A stretch of DNA of 44,828 bases from Flavobacteriaceae bacterium (GCA_947461425.1 CANHKZ010000005.1:1-44828), one strand, 5' to 3'. Positions 32,453 through 42,393 are shown, numbered from the stretch's first letter. Program-made: numbers and translations. Notes: generated by a model not told the origin, from the sequence alone.

Positions 32453-33343
32453 ATGAATGAAACGCTCAAAAGAGGAATTTCAGGTTTAGTTTACATTATA
32501 CTTTTGTTATCCTCAATTCTCTACTCTACTGAAAGTTTCATTTTATTATTTGGAATTTTTTTAATCATAGCCACATTTGAGTTTTGTAATTTAGTTAATT
32601 TAAAAAAAATAGTTCCCGTTTCTTTTGTGGTACTCGCCTACTTTATAATTAGTTTAATAAGCTATTACAAAACCGAGACAGATAATTATCTTTCCAATCT
32701 TCTGGAAAAACCTATCCAACTTGGCATTGACATCGATCAATTAAATGTTGTACTCTTAGTCATTAGTTTAGTAGTTTTTGCAAAATGTCTTATTTTCTTA
32801 TTTAATAATAAAGAACAAACTGTGTCTTCTGTTTGGAAATATTTATATTTACTTGGATACATATTGTTACCTTTTATTTTTATTGTGAAAATTTCTTTTG
32901 GAATCAATGATTATAATCCGAAAATTATTATTGGTTTATTTATTTTGATTTGGACAAATGATACCTTTGCTTTTTTTGTTGGAAAATCAATAGGGAAACA
33001 TAAATTATTCGAACGAATTTCCCCTAAAAAAACTATAGAAGGATTTATTGGCGGAATTGTGTTTGCTGTATTTGCAGGATATTTAATATCAAAACTATAC
33101 ATAAAACCAAATCCAGATTTTAGCAACACTTCTATTTTAATTTGGACTATTATAGCCTTAATTGTAGGTGTTTTTGGAACTATTGGAGATTTAATAGAAT
33201 CAAAATTCAAACGCATTGCCCAAGTTAAAGATAGTGGCAAAATAATGCCTGGACATGGAGGCATACTAGATCGTCTAGATAGTGTTATATTTGTAGCGCC
33301 AATTGTATATTTATTTTATCAAATTTTATCTTATGTTTCATAA
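32453..33343 (+). CDS. cdsA: phosphatidate cytidylyltransferase
   Basis: Makes CDP-diacylglycerol from phosphatidic acid and CTP, the branch point of phospholipid synthesis. The 296-residue protein has about seven to eight membrane helices and the complete family signature near the end: GDLIESKFKR...KDSGKIMPGHGGILDRLDS. It starts one base after the LUD stop codon, and its end overlaps the phosphatidylserine decarboxylase start by 11 bases, so the two are translationally coupled. Confidence 0.95.
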   Translation: MNETLKRGISGLVYIILLLSSILYSTESFILLFGIFLIIATFEFCNLVNLKKIVPVSFVVLAYFIISLISYYKTETDNYLSNLLEKPIQLGIDIDQLNVVLLVISLVVFAKCLIFLFNNKEQTVSSVWKYLYLLGYILLPFIFIVKISFGINDYNPKIIIGLFILIWTNDTFAFFVGKSIGKHKLFERISPKKTIEGFIGGIVFAVFAGYLISKLYIKPNPDFSNTSILIWTIIALIVGVFGTIGDLIESKFKRIAQVKDSGKIMPGHGGILDRLDSVIFVAPIVYLFYQILSYVS

Positions 33344-33986
33344 AGAAGGAACCCCCTCTATTCTATTAGGTATATTCATTACCGCTATTGTTTTATTAGT
33401 AAGTGACAATTTAATTGACACCAACTGGATTAAGATGACCATCCAAATCATCACGCTATTATTTTTAATAATAATTCTTCAATTTTTTAGAAATCCAAAA
33501 AGAACTTTTGTATTAAACGAAGACCAAATCCTTTCACCAGTGGATGGAAAGGTAGTCGTTATTGAAGAAGTATTTGAACCAGAATACTTCAAAGACAAAC
33601 GATTACAAGTTTCTATTTTCATGTCGCCAATAAATGTGCATGTTACTCGATATCCTATAGGAGGTATTGTTAAATTTAGTAAATACCACCCAGGAAAATT
33701 TTTAGTTGCATGGCACCCAAAAGCAAGTGAAGAAAATGAAAGAACTACCATAGTATTGGAAAATAAATCATTTGGAGAAGTTCTATACCGACAAATAGCT
33801 GGAGCATTAGCTCGTAGAATTGAAAACTACGCCCAAGAAGGAATGCAAGTAGTTCAAGGAACAGATGCTGGTTTTATTAAATTTGGCTCTAGAGTAGATT
33901 TATTTTTACCTCTAGGAACCCCTATAAATGTTGTGTTGAATCAAAAAGCGATTGGAGGTAAAACCATAATTGCTACTCATGTATAA
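33333..33986 (+). CDS. phosphatidylserine decarboxylase proenzyme
   Basis: Converts phosphatidylserine to phosphatidylethanolamine, the main flavobacterial phospholipid. The 217-residue protein has two N-terminal membrane helices (about 10-52) and the catalytic core with LSPVDGKVV, VHVTRYPIGG and the self-cleavage motif FGSRVDLFLP, where the serine becomes the pyruvoyl group. It is the short bacterial form. I chose ATG at 33333, inside the end of cdsA; an earlier in-frame ATG (33303) would add ten residues that run deeper into cdsA. Its stop overlaps the next start by one base. Confidence 0.93.
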   Translation: MFHKEGTPSILLGIFITAIVLLVSDNLIDTNWIKMTIQIITLLFLIIILQFFRNPKRTFVLNEDQILSPVDGKVVVIEEVFEPEYFKDKRLQVSIFMSPINVHVTRYPIGGIVKFSKYHPGKFLVAWHPKASEENERTTIVLENKSFGEVLYRQIAGALARRIENYAQEGMQVVQGTDAGFIKFGSRVDLFLPLGTPINVVLNQKAIGGKTIIATHV

Positions 33987-34255
33987 TGATTGAAAACGAC
34001 CTAGATAAACGATTTGAGCAAGCTGTTGAAACAGCTTCAAAAATGACAAAATCATCTTTACCACAAGATGTTCAATTGCGTTTATATGCGTTCTACAAAC
34101 AAGCAACTTTTGGATCTACTGATTACAACAAATCTGAAAATTTTGATTTGCGAAATGCTTTCAAAACTAATGCTTGGATGCAAATAAGTCATTTATCAAT
34201 GTCCGAATCAAAAGAAAAGTATATTGAAATTATTAATTCTTTATTGAAAAAATAA
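33986..34255 (+). CDS. acyl-CoA-binding protein
   Basis: An 89-residue four-helix protein of the ACBP family, which binds long-chain acyl-CoA esters in the cytoplasm. The helix 2 motif YAFYKQATFGS and the later WMQISHLSMSESKEKYIEII segment carry the ligand-binding Tyr and Lys residues. ACBPs are mainly known from eukaryotes and occur in scattered bacteria. Here its start overlaps the decarboxylase stop by one base, placing it inside a phospholipid synthesis unit. It could supply or buffer acyl-CoA for lipid synthesis; this is inferred. Confidence 0.92.
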   Translation: MIENDLDKRFEQAVETASKMTKSSLPQDVQLRLYAFYKQATFGSTDYNKSENFDLRNAFKTNAWMQISHLSMSESKEKYIEIINSLLKK

Positions 34256-34262
34256 TTAAATC

Positions 34263-35033
34263 ATGAAAAAGCACTTACTAAAAGTAATTTATGTTGCACT
34301 CTTTTTTATTTTATTTTCTTGTAATAAGAAAAAACTAACTGAGGTGGTTGAGGTTCCATTGCCTAATGCAGAAGAAAAAATCACTATGGGAATTCCTGAC
34401 GATGTAATAGCTGATGATGGTTCTTTTCAATTAGAAAAGCTAAATTATGGTTATGATGAAATGGCACCGAATATTTCTGCCTTAACTATTCAAAATCATT
34501 ATTCTAAACATTATTTATTGTACACCAATAAGTTGAATGAAGCCATAGCTGAAACTAATCTAGAAAACCTCACTATTGAAGAAGTTTTAGGACAATTGGA
34601 CACTAACAACGAAGAACAAAAAAATAATGCCGGGGGTTATTACAACCATTCTTTATACTTCAAGATAATTGGGGCAAAATCAGTTGGAAAACCTAAGGAT
34701 TCATTAGCATTAGCAATTACTAAAGACTTCGAATCATTTGATAATTTTACTACTCAATTCAAAGGTGAGGCCACAAAATTATTTGGCTCAGGATGGGTTT
34801 GGTTAATTGTAGATCGTTCTGGAAAACTACAAATCACCAGCACTGCCAATCAAGACAATCCCTTAATGAGAAATGCCAAAGTACAAGGAAAACCTATTTT
34901 GGCTCTTGATGTTTGGGAGCATGCCTATTATTTGGACTACCAATACAAAAGAAAAAACTACATTGACGCTTTTTTTAAAGTAATCAACTGGAGAAAAGTA
35001 GAAGAAAATTATGAAGAAGCAATTGCTAAATAG
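34263..35033 (+). CDS. exported Mn-type superoxide dismutase lipoprotein
   Basis: Fe/Mn-family superoxide dismutase carrying a lipoprotein signal (LFSC, Cys20), so it acts in the envelope and not in the cytoplasm as most members do. Metal ligands His79, His129, Asp216 and His220 are all present. The pattern GGYYNHSLYF together with NQDNPLM (Gln197) points to manganese or cambialistic rather than iron use. It begins seven bases after the ACBP gene and ends ten bases before the convergent amylase stop. With sodC it makes two envelope superoxide dismutases in this window. Confidence 0.92.
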   Translation: MKKHLLKVIYVALFFILFSCNKKKLTEVVEVPLPNAEEKITMGIPDDVIADDGSFQLEKLNYGYDEMAPNISALTIQNHYSKHYLLYTNKLNEAIAETNLENLTIEEVLGQLDTNNEEQKNNAGGYYNHSLYFKIIGAKSVGKPKDSLALAITKDFESFDNFTTQFKGEATKLFGSGWVWLIVDRSGKLQITSTANQDNPLMRNAKVQGKPILALDVWEHAYYLDYQYKRKNYIDAFFKVINWRKVEENYEEAIAK

Positions 35034-35043
35034 CGAATTTGTT

Positions 35044-36906
35044 TTACTTCAATTGATAGATAAAAGATTCCGAAGGATTCAACTCTATTTTTACTCTTCC
35101 TTGACCGTTAATCACTTGTAAAAACAATTTACTCTTGGTGTACAATTGATCGATAATTGTATATTTCCCCTCTTTTAAGCGCCATTTTTGAATTATATCG
35201 TTAGGAATAATTAGCTCAAATTGACTTTTTGTAGAAGAAGAAAAATTAGCAACTACAATCAATTTTTGAGAGTCAGACCATCGAACAAAGGAATACGTAT
35301 CGGGTAAATATCCTTTTGAAATAGTGTTGTTAGCCGAGTGAATTTCTTGAAATTCTCCCATCAAAGCCGAACTTTTCAAACTAAAGTTCAATAATCTTTT
35401 ATAAAAATTGCGTAATTCTATTTCAGATTTAGATAATTTTCCGCCGTCAAATTTACCGCCATTCATCCAGCGTTGGTGGTTAGGAACGCCCACATAATCA
35501 AAAATAGAAGTTCGAGAACGAGTTCCAAAACCACCATTTATATTTCCAGCCTCACCTACTTCTTGTCCAAAATAAATCATCGTTGGCGAAGTACTTATCG
35601 TAGCCGAAACAACTAATAGCGGTTTTCCACTTTCTGCAGAAGCTGCAAATTCTGGGCTGGCTAATCGTTGTTCATCATGATTATCCAAAAAATGCAACAT
35701 ATGATGTTCAATATCTGCTAATCCGTTTTGGATATTGGTAATAGGGTCTGTTTGACTTCTCCCTTGTACAATTTCTTTCAACTTGTCATACAATTCCACT
35801 TTGTCATACAAATAATCCATTTTTCCTAAACGAATGTAATTTCGGTATTCTTTTGGATTGTAAACTTCTGCCAATAAAAAAGCATCGGGTCTTTGTGCTT
35901 TAATAGCTGAATTCATATAACTCCAAAACTCGTAAGGAACCATTTCGGCCATATCATAACGGAAACCATCAACTCCTTTGGCTAACCAATATTCGGCAAT
36001 AGCTCGAAATTTTTTCCAAGAACTTGGTACCTCTTTGTCTTTCCAAAAATCAAAATGTTCTTGACACGATTTAGTTTCAAAACCCGGTGGAAGTAACGCA
36101 AAATCTTTAGTCCCGTCCGGACGAATGCCATAATTTACTTTGACGGTTTCATACCAATCGTTTTTATCTGGTTTGGATAAACGCGAACCATTTCCGGTCC
36201 ATTTCGCAGGAAATTCATCAAACTTGCCATCAACCAAAGGATTCACTTCTCCGTTCAAAGGCGTAATCCCGTCAGGTAATTCGAAACGGGTATTCGGAAT
36301 GTAATAAAAATTGTTATTCTTGTCATATTCCACCGAAACATTATCATCTACTCCAAAATCTCTAACTCCTTCAGGATTGTTTTTGCCTTCGTATTTACGA
36401 GCAATATGATTCGGAACTATATCGATAATTAACTTTAAACCTGCTTTGTGAGTTCGAGTAATCAATGCTTCAAATTCTTGCATGCGATTCGCTGGATTTA
36501 CAGCCAAATCAGGATTTACATTATAATAATCTTTTACGGCAAAAGGTGAACCCGCTCTTCCTTTTACCACTTCGGGATCATCATTGGAGATGCCAAATTT
36601 AGTATAATCTCTGATTACGGCATGATGTGGAACTCCTGTATACCAAATATGGGTAACTCCTAAATCTTTAATTTCTTGTAAGGCTTTATCAGTGAAATCA
36701 TTGAACTTCCCTGCCCCATTTTGCTCAATAGTCCCCCAAGGTTTGTTAGTGGTGTTTTTATTTCCAAATAATCGTGTAAAAACTTGATACACAACCGCTT
36801 TTTTAATTGTAGTTGTTTTGTTTATAGGTTGTAGAGTATTTGTAGCTGATTGTGCTACAGCGAAAAAAGTTGCGAAAAAAGTAACTGAAAGTAAAAGTGA
36901 TTTCAT
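35044..36906 (-). CDS. secreted GH13 alpha-amylase family protein
   Basis: Hydrolyses or rearranges alpha-glucans. The 620-residue precursor starts with a signal peptide ending in AVAQS. Family GH13 regions are visible: DIVPNH, GFRYDMA (nucleophile Asp318), FLLAEVYN (acid/base Glu347) and FLDNHDEQR (transition-state Asp411). A C-terminal beta domain follows (about 530-620). I chose the ATG at 36906 that begins the signal peptide instead of an in-frame ATG nine codons upstream. No susCD pair or regulator is nearby, so it is not in a usual starch locus. Confidence 0.93.
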   Translation of the reverse strand: MKSLLLSVTFFATFFAVAQSATNTLQPINKTTTIKKAVVYQVFTRLFGNKNTTNKPWGTIEQNGAGKFNDFTDKALQEIKDLGVTHIWYTGVPHHAVIRDYTKFGISNDDPEVVKGRAGSPFAVKDYYNVNPDLAVNPANRMQEFEALITRTHKAGLKLIIDIVPNHIARKYEGKNNPEGVRDFGVDDNVSVEYDKNNNFYYIPNTRFELPDGITPLNGEVNPLVDGKFDEFPAKWTGNGSRLSKPDKNDWYETVKVNYGIRPDGTKDFALLPPGFETKSCQEHFDFWKDKEVPSSWKKFRAIAEYWLAKGVDGFRYDMAEMVPYEFWSYMNSAIKAQRPDAFLLAEVYNPKEYRNYIRLGKMDYLYDKVELYDKLKEIVQGRSQTDPITNIQNGLADIEHHMLHFLDNHDEQRLASPEFAASAESGKPLLVVSATISTSPTMIYFGQEVGEAGNINGGFGTRSRTSIFDYVGVPNHQRWMNGGKFDGGKLSKSEIELRNFYKRLLNFSLKSSALMGEFQEIHSANNTISKGYLPDTYSFVRWSDSQKLIVVANFSSSTKSQFELIIPNDIIQKWRLKEGKYTIIDQLYTKSKLFLQVINGQGRVKIELNPSESFIYQLK

Positions 36907-37069
36907 AGTAATAAAAATAGTATGTAGCAACAAATATAAATTAATTTAGGGCATTGACAAGATTTCACATTTATTGAATCTAAAAGTGATATAAATGGTT
37001 TATAAATATTTCTTAAATACCCTTGTGCTTCATACAATTTGATTAATTTTATACCCAAAATAATTAGAC

Positions 37070-38698
37070 TTGAAAAAACTTCAATTTGCATTCTATTTTG
37101 CTCTTTTTTTAGCAGTTGTGCCAAAAGTAATGGGACAGGCTCCTAAAAAAATCATGGTAGAACATTCTGATTTTGCCGATGTAAACCAAATAGAAATTCC
37201 AGATGCTTTTTTACTAACCGGAAATGTGCGTGTCAACCATGACGGAGTAGTTTTAACCTGTAACAAAGCCTATTATTTTCAAAAAGAAAACTACATTAAA
37301 GCCTTTGGAAACGTACAATTAGTTCAAGGTGACACTTTATTCTTGAATAGTAAATATGCCGAATACAGTGGTAATGTAAAAAAAGCCTTTGCAACCGGTG
37401 ATGCCGTAATGAGTTCGCCTGAAGCGACTTTGGTAACAGATACAATCAATTTTGACCGCAACACACAAGAGGTTTTTTATAATTCCAAAGGAACAATAAC
37501 CAACTTACAAAATACTTTAGTGAGCAAATCGGGAAAATACTTTGTTCCACTGAAAAAATTCCAATTCCTTACTGAAGTAACAATTACTAATCCCACCTAT
37601 GTAATCAAATCGAATCATTTGGATTATTACAGTAATTCGGGACATTCTTATTTGTTAGGGCCGTCTACTATAACTAGTAAAGCCAATTATATCTACACCG
37701 AAAAAGGATTTTACGATACCAAGAAAAACAAAGCCCATTTTCTGAACAAATCGTATATCAAATACGACGACCGAATAATAAGAGGCGATAGTTTGTATTA
37801 CGACCGAAATAAGGAATTTGCTTCGGCTTCTCGCAATGTAAAAATCACCGATTCTATTAATCGAGGCATAGTCAAAGGGCATTATGCCGAAATGTACAAG
37901 AAAAAGGATTCCCTTTTTGTAACCAAAAGAGCCGTAGCGATCAACTTTGTCGAAAATGATTCCGTTTACATTCACGGCAAAAAATTAATGGTAACCGGAA
38001 AAGAAGGCGATCGAATTATACGTGCGTTTAATAATGTGCGTTTTTTTAAAAAAGACATGAGCGGCAAATGCGACTCGATACATTCTAGTTCTAAAATTGC
38101 CTTGACCAAATTAATTGGAAATCCTATTCTCTGGAATGGTGAGAGCCAAATTACAGGAGACATTATGCATCTCATTGGAAATAATACTACTCAAAAATTA
38201 GATTCACTCAAGGTTTTAAACAATACATTTCTCGTCTCCAAAGACACCATCGGCACAGGCTATAATCAGATCAAAGGACAAAATCTCTTTGGTAAATTTG
38301 AAGAAGGAAAATTGCATGATGTGGATATCATCAAAAACACCGAAGTGATTTATTATATGCGTAATGAAGCTAACGAATTAATAGGTATTAACAAAAATAA
38401 AAGCAGTAAAATCAATATTTTGTTCAATAAAAATGAGGTAGATGAAATTACCTTTTTCAAACAAGTAGATGGCGATTTATTTCCTGAAAAGGATTTGCCA
38501 GAGTACGATCGGAAATTAAAAGGATTTATTTGGCGAGGCGACGAAAGAATTCTATCTAAAGATGCTATTTTCCCGCCAGAAGAGAATCTAGACAATGAAA
38601 AAATAGCCAAACAAGCCAAAGCACAAAAAGAGAAGAAGAATGTTCCTATGAAAGTGCGAAAAGAAACATTAGATTACGATAAAAAGAAGAAGAAATAG
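37070..38698 (+). CDS. OstA-like protein (LptA/LptD N-terminal type)
   Basis: A 542-residue envelope protein with an OstA/LptA-like beta-jellyroll at the start (about 30-180; repeated DxxxLTGNVRVNHDGVVLTCNKAYYF pattern), the fold that carries lipopolysaccharide across the periplasm. A signal peptide ends in VMGQA. The beginning codon is TTG (37070), since no ATG precedes the signal sequence. The C-terminus is Lys-rich. Full LptD barrel sequence is absent. It is likely a lipopolysaccharide-transport component of Bacteroidota. A weak promoter (TTG-N18-TAATTTTA) lies at 37023-37051. Confidence 0.82.
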   Translation: MKKLQFAFYFALFLAVVPKVMGQAPKKIMVEHSDFADVNQIEIPDAFLLTGNVRVNHDGVVLTCNKAYYFQKENYIKAFGNVQLVQGDTLFLNSKYAEYSGNVKKAFATGDAVMSSPEATLVTDTINFDRNTQEVFYNSKGTITNLQNTLVSKSGKYFVPLKKFQFLTEVTITNPTYVIKSNHLDYYSNSGHSYLLGPSTITSKANYIYTEKGFYDTKKNKAHFLNKSYIKYDDRIIRGDSLYYDRNKEFASASRNVKITDSINRGIVKGHYAEMYKKKDSLFVTKRAVAINFVENDSVYIHGKKLMVTGKEGDRIIRAFNNVRFFKKDMSGKCDSIHSSSKIALTKLIGNPILWNGESQITGDIMHLIGNNTTQKLDSLKVLNNTFLVSKDTIGTGYNQIKGQNLFGKFEEGKLHDVDIIKNTEVIYYMRNEANELIGINKNKSSKINILFNKNEVDEITFFKQVDGDLFPEKDLPEYDRKLKGFIWRGDERILSKDAIFPPEENLDNEKIAKQAKAQKEKKNVPMKVRKETLDYDKKKKK

Positions 38699-38758
38699 CT
38701 TTTAAAATAACAATTGCAAAAATCAATTGCAATAGCAATAGTAATTAATCATATTAAA

Positions 38759-39946
38759 GTGAACAACGATTTTATACAATACCAAGCACAAACTACTCCT
38801 TATCCTCTTGGAATGGAAGTGTCGCATGCTATAGGATCGTATATTTACGATACTAAAAATAATCGGTATTTGGACTTTGTAGCCGGTGTTTCGGCTTGTT
38901 CCTTAGGACATCAGCATCCAAGAGTGAACCAGGCCATTAAAGACCAATTGGATTTGTATTCGCATGTGATGGTCTATGGAGAATATTCTCAAAGTCCAGC
39001 GGTAGAATATTGTAAATTGATGGCTTCGCTCCTGCCCGCTCCTTTAGACAAAACCTATTTAGTCAATTCGGGTACCGAGGCAATTGAAGGAGCCTTAAAA
39101 TTAGCTCGTAGGGTAACTGGTCGTAGCCAATTAATTTCATGTCACAATGCGTATCATGGCAACACCATGGGTTCGCTGAGTGTCATGGGTTTTGAAGAAC
39201 GCAAACAAGTTTTCCGTCCTTTACTTCCTGATGTTGAATTCATTACTTTCAACAATGAAGCCGATTTAGAAAAAATAACCACTAAAACGGCGGGGATTTT
39301 ACTCGAAACCATTCAAGGCGGAGCAGGATTTATCCAACCTGAAAATGATTTTCTGAAAAAAGTACGTCAACGTTGTGACGAAATGGGTACGATGATGATT
39401 TTGGACGAAATTCAACCTGGTTTTGGTCGAACAGGAACACTTTTTGGTTTCCAAAATTACGACGTAGTTCCTGATATTGTGGTGATGGGAAAAGGTATGG
39501 GCGGCGGAATGCCTGTTGGTGCTTTTACCGCTTCGGCAGCGATGATGGATTTATTAAGTCACAATCCGAAATTAGGACACATCACTACTTTTGGTGGACA
39601 CCCTGTTATAGCGGCAGCCTGTTTGGCAACTTTGAAAGAAATTATTGGAACTAAATTGATGGAAGATGCTTTAGCCAAAGAAAAACTCTTCAGATCACTA
39701 TTGGTTCATCCTTTGATAGAAGAAGTGAGAGGAAAAGGATTGATGTTAGCAGCAATGACTAAGAATGCAAATATTACCAATGAAGTCATCTTGAAATGCC
39801 AAGACAAAGGTTTAATTTTATTTTGGTTATTGTTTGAAAGTTGTGCTATCCGAATCACACCACCGCTAACTATTTCTGAAGATGAAATACGAGAAGGTTG
39901 TGCTATTTTACTTGAAGTAATGGACGAAATAGTGCAAAAAATATAA
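38759..39946 (+). CDS. class III PLP aminotransferase (acetylornithine/ornithine type)
   Basis: Fold-type I transaminase of 395 residues. Visible motifs are NSGTEAIEGALKLARR, the PLP-facing ILDEIQPGFGRTG and the Schiff-base lysine in VVMGKGMGGGMPVGAF, then ITTFGGHPV. The substrate is not settled: members of this subgroup are annotated as aspartate aminotransferase family and may use ornithine, lysine, beta-alanine or GABA. The GTG at 38759 gives the usual N-terminus (NNDFIQYQAQTTPYPLG); a TTG 15 codons upstream is less likely. It follows the OstA-like gene by 60 bases. Confidence 0.9.
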   Translation: MNNDFIQYQAQTTPYPLGMEVSHAIGSYIYDTKNNRYLDFVAGVSACSLGHQHPRVNQAIKDQLDLYSHVMVYGEYSQSPAVEYCKLMASLLPAPLDKTYLVNSGTEAIEGALKLARRVTGRSQLISCHNAYHGNTMGSLSVMGFEERKQVFRPLLPDVEFITFNNEADLEKITTKTAGILLETIQGGAGFIQPENDFLKKVRQRCDEMGTMMILDEIQPGFGRTGTLFGFQNYDVVPDIVVMGKGMGGGMPVGAFTASAAMMDLLSHNPKLGHITTFGGHPVIAAACLATLKEIIGTKLMEDALAKEKLFRSLLVHPLIEEVRGKGLMLAAMTKNANITNEVILKCQDKGLILFWLLFESCAIRITPPLTISEDEIREGCAILLEVMDEIVQKI

Positions 39947-40060
39947 ATCCATATTACCTTGCTTTTTGTTAATTAAATTGTTCACAACAATTCTAAATTC
40001 TCCTCGCTAAACAATACTATTTAACTACTTTTATTAAGTTCGAATTCTAAACATAAACGA

Positions 40061-41455
40061 ATGCAATTAAGCGACGAAGAAGAAGATTACAACTTATCTC
40101 TTTCCAAATTTGAGTCGATGTTAAAGACTAATAAAGTCTTGTTTTTTGACTCTGAAGAATTTGAAGAAATAATCCTTCATTATATCGATATGGGCAAAAC
40201 TTCTTTGGCAAAAAAAGCATTAAAATTAGCCCTAGAACAGCACCCTAAATCTACCGGTTTAAAGCTAGTTCAAGTCGAAATGTTAGTCTACGAAGATCAA
40301 CTAGATGCAGCCGAAAAAATGCTGAATGAGTTGTATGCCATTGAGCCCAACAACGAAGAAATTTACATACAAAAAGCCAATATTTGTTCCAAAAGAGATC
40401 AACACGAAAAAGCAGTTGAGCTTTTAAAAATCGCCTTAGAATACACCGATGATTATGCAGATGTCTATAACTTAATTGGAATGGAATACCTTTTCATGGA
40501 CAATTTAGAAATGGCAAAAGATAGCTTTATCAAATGCTTAGAAGAAGATTTAGAAGATCAGTCAGCTTTATACAATGCAGTGTATTGTTTTGAATTTTTG
40601 GACCAAAACAAAGAAGCCATCGATTATTTGAACCATTATATTGATAAAAACCCGTATAGTGAAATTGCTTGGCACCAGGTGGGTAGACTACACTATGGCT
40701 TAAAAGAATATGAAGACGCACTTCGTGCTTTCAATTATGCTACTTTAATTGACGATGAATTCATGGGTGCTTTTATGGAAAAAGCAAAAGCTTTAGAACG
40801 CTTGAAACTATATCCAGAAGCGATCGAAAGTTATGAAAGAACAATTGAATTAGACGATGCTACTTCGTATGCTTTGCTTCGAATTGGAAAATGCCATGAA
40901 CGAATAGGCAATACCGCATTAGCAATCAAATACTATAACCAAACCGTTCATGAAGACCCTCTTTTAGACAAAGGGTGGATAGCGATTACTGATTTTTATG
41001 TTCGTGAAAAGAATTTTCAAAAAGCGTTGTTCTATGTTAATAAAGCATTGGCAATTGACAACCAAAATCAATTGTACTGGAAACGCTATGCCGCTATTAA
41101 CAAGGAAATGAATTTCTTTGAAGAAGCTGAATTTGGTTACCGAAAGGCAGTCGAATTTGGCGACTATCAATTAGATACTTGGCTTTTTTGGAGTGATATT
41201 TTGCAATTTTTAGGAGAATTTGATAGTGCTATTCAAACTTTACTACAAGCTACTGAGTATTTCCCCGAAGAAAATGAAATCGAATACCGCCTTGCTGGAT
41301 TGTATTTCATGGTTCAAGATACAACAAAAGCCAAATTTCACTTAAGCAACGGTTTGCGTTTGAACTTGGACAACTACGTTTGTATTGAAGATTTATTTCC
41401 AGTGGTTTGGGAAGAAAAAACAGTTCAAAACTATATTGCAAAACACAAGAAATAA
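40061..41455 (+). CDS. tetratricopeptide repeat protein
   Basis: A 464-residue protein made almost entirely of TPR helices: about ten to twelve 34-residue units can be followed, e.g. AWHQVGRLHYGLKEYEDALRAF, AFMEKAKALERLKLYPEAI and TSYALLRIGKCHERIGNTALAI. There is no signal peptide, so it is cytoplasmic. The N-terminus is acidic. It ends two bases before aroE, and the two are likely co-transcribed. Function is scaffold-like and unknown. Confidence 0.9.
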   Translation: MQLSDEEEDYNLSLSKFESMLKTNKVLFFDSEEFEEIILHYIDMGKTSLAKKALKLALEQHPKSTGLKLVQVEMLVYEDQLDAAEKMLNELYAIEPNNEEIYIQKANICSKRDQHEKAVELLKIALEYTDDYADVYNLIGMEYLFMDNLEMAKDSFIKCLEEDLEDQSALYNAVYCFEFLDQNKEAIDYLNHYIDKNPYSEIAWHQVGRLHYGLKEYEDALRAFNYATLIDDEFMGAFMEKAKALERLKLYPEAIESYERTIELDDATSYALLRIGKCHERIGNTALAIKYYNQTVHEDPLLDKGWIAITDFYVREKNFQKALFYVNKALAIDNQNQLYWKRYAAINKEMNFFEEAEFGYRKAVEFGDYQLDTWLFWSDILQFLGEFDSAIQTLLQATEYFPEENEIEYRLAGLYFMVQDTTKAKFHLSNGLRLNLDNYVCIEDLFPVVWEEKTVQNYIAKHKK

Positions 41456-41457
41456 AT

Positions 41458-42207
41458 ATGACGTCACCAATTAAAAGAAGATTCGGTTTATTGGGACGAA
41501 ATATCAATTATTCATTTTCTAAAGGTTATTTTACTGAAAAATTTGAAAAAGAAAAGTTAGAAGGACATACTTATGAGAATTTTGATATTTCAACAATCGA
41601 ATCTTTCTTAGAGGTAATCAAAAAGAACCACCATTTAATTGGCATGAATGTAACGATTCCGTACAAAGAATCTGTAATGCCATTCTTGGATAAATTATCC
41701 AAAAAAGCAACCAAAATTGGAGCTGTCAACACAATTAAATTTACTAAAAAAGGAAAGCTAAAAGGCTATAATACTGATTATTATGGTTTCAAAAAATCCT
41801 TGAAACCGCTATTAGAATCCCATCACAAAAAAGCCTTAATTCTTGGTACAGGTGGCGCATCTAAAGGCGTAGCTTTTGCTTTAGAAGAATTGGGTATTAA
41901 TTATACTTTTGTTTCTCGACAATCAAATGAAACAGTTTTGGGTTACAACCAAATAACCGATGTAGTTTTTGACGAATATCAAATTGTGATCAACTCCACT
42001 CCTGTTGGTACTAGCCCTAATACCGATGCTTTTCCAGAAATTCCGTATGAATTTTTTACTAAAAACCACATTGCTTACGACTTGATTTACAATCCGGCCG
42101 AAACTCAATTTTTGAAAAAAGCAAAACAACAAGGTGCTAAAACTAAAAACGGAATGGATATGCTTATTTTTCAAGCAGAAAAAGCATGGGAGATTTGGAA
42201 TAAATAA
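41458..42207 (+). CDS. aroE: shikimate dehydrogenase
   Basis: Reduces 3-dehydroshikimate to shikimate with NADPH in aromatic amino acid synthesis. The 249-residue protein has the catalytic lysine in NVTIPYKE, KIGAVNTI, the NADP loop ILGTGGASKGVAFALEEL and the ending NGMDMLIFQAEKAWEIW. The ATG at 41458 gives the normal N-terminus; an earlier in-frame ATG lies inside the TPR gene. It starts two bases after that gene's stop codon. Confidence 0.94.
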   Translation: MTSPIKRRFGLLGRNINYSFSKGYFTEKFEKEKLEGHTYENFDISTIESFLEVIKKNHHLIGMNVTIPYKESVMPFLDKLSKKATKIGAVNTIKFTKKGKLKGYNTDYYGFKKSLKPLLESHHKKALILGTGGASKGVAFALEELGINYTFVSRQSNETVLGYNQITDVVFDEYQIVINSTPVGTSPNTDAFPEIPYEFFTKNHIAYDLIYNPAETQFLKKAKQQGAKTKNGMDMLIFQAEKAWEIWNK

Positions 42208-42362
42208 AAGCTAGACTTCTTATCATACCACACTTTTTTATTTACTGCTTTTTTGGTTAAAAAACGATTAAAACTCTAACCTTTGAAAGACTATAAGTTT
42301 TTGAAATCATCTGAAAAAAAGCCGATTTTTTAAGGTAAAACGATGATAAATAAGGGATTTAT

Positions 42363-42393
42363 TTTGTAGTTCAAATGGGGTTTACTATCTTTC
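42363..42393 (+). promoter_or_regulatory. promoter of the DUF349 gene
   Basis: TTTG at 42363-42366 and TATCTTTC at 42386-42393 (last base differs from TAnnTTTG) are separated by 19 bases. The start codon follows 36 bases later. Confidence 0.5.

Noticed and set aside
36903..37124. 73-residue open frame on the minus strand between the amylase and OstA-like genes
   Set aside because: It overlaps the signal peptide region of the OstA-like protein and has no recognisable sequence pattern.
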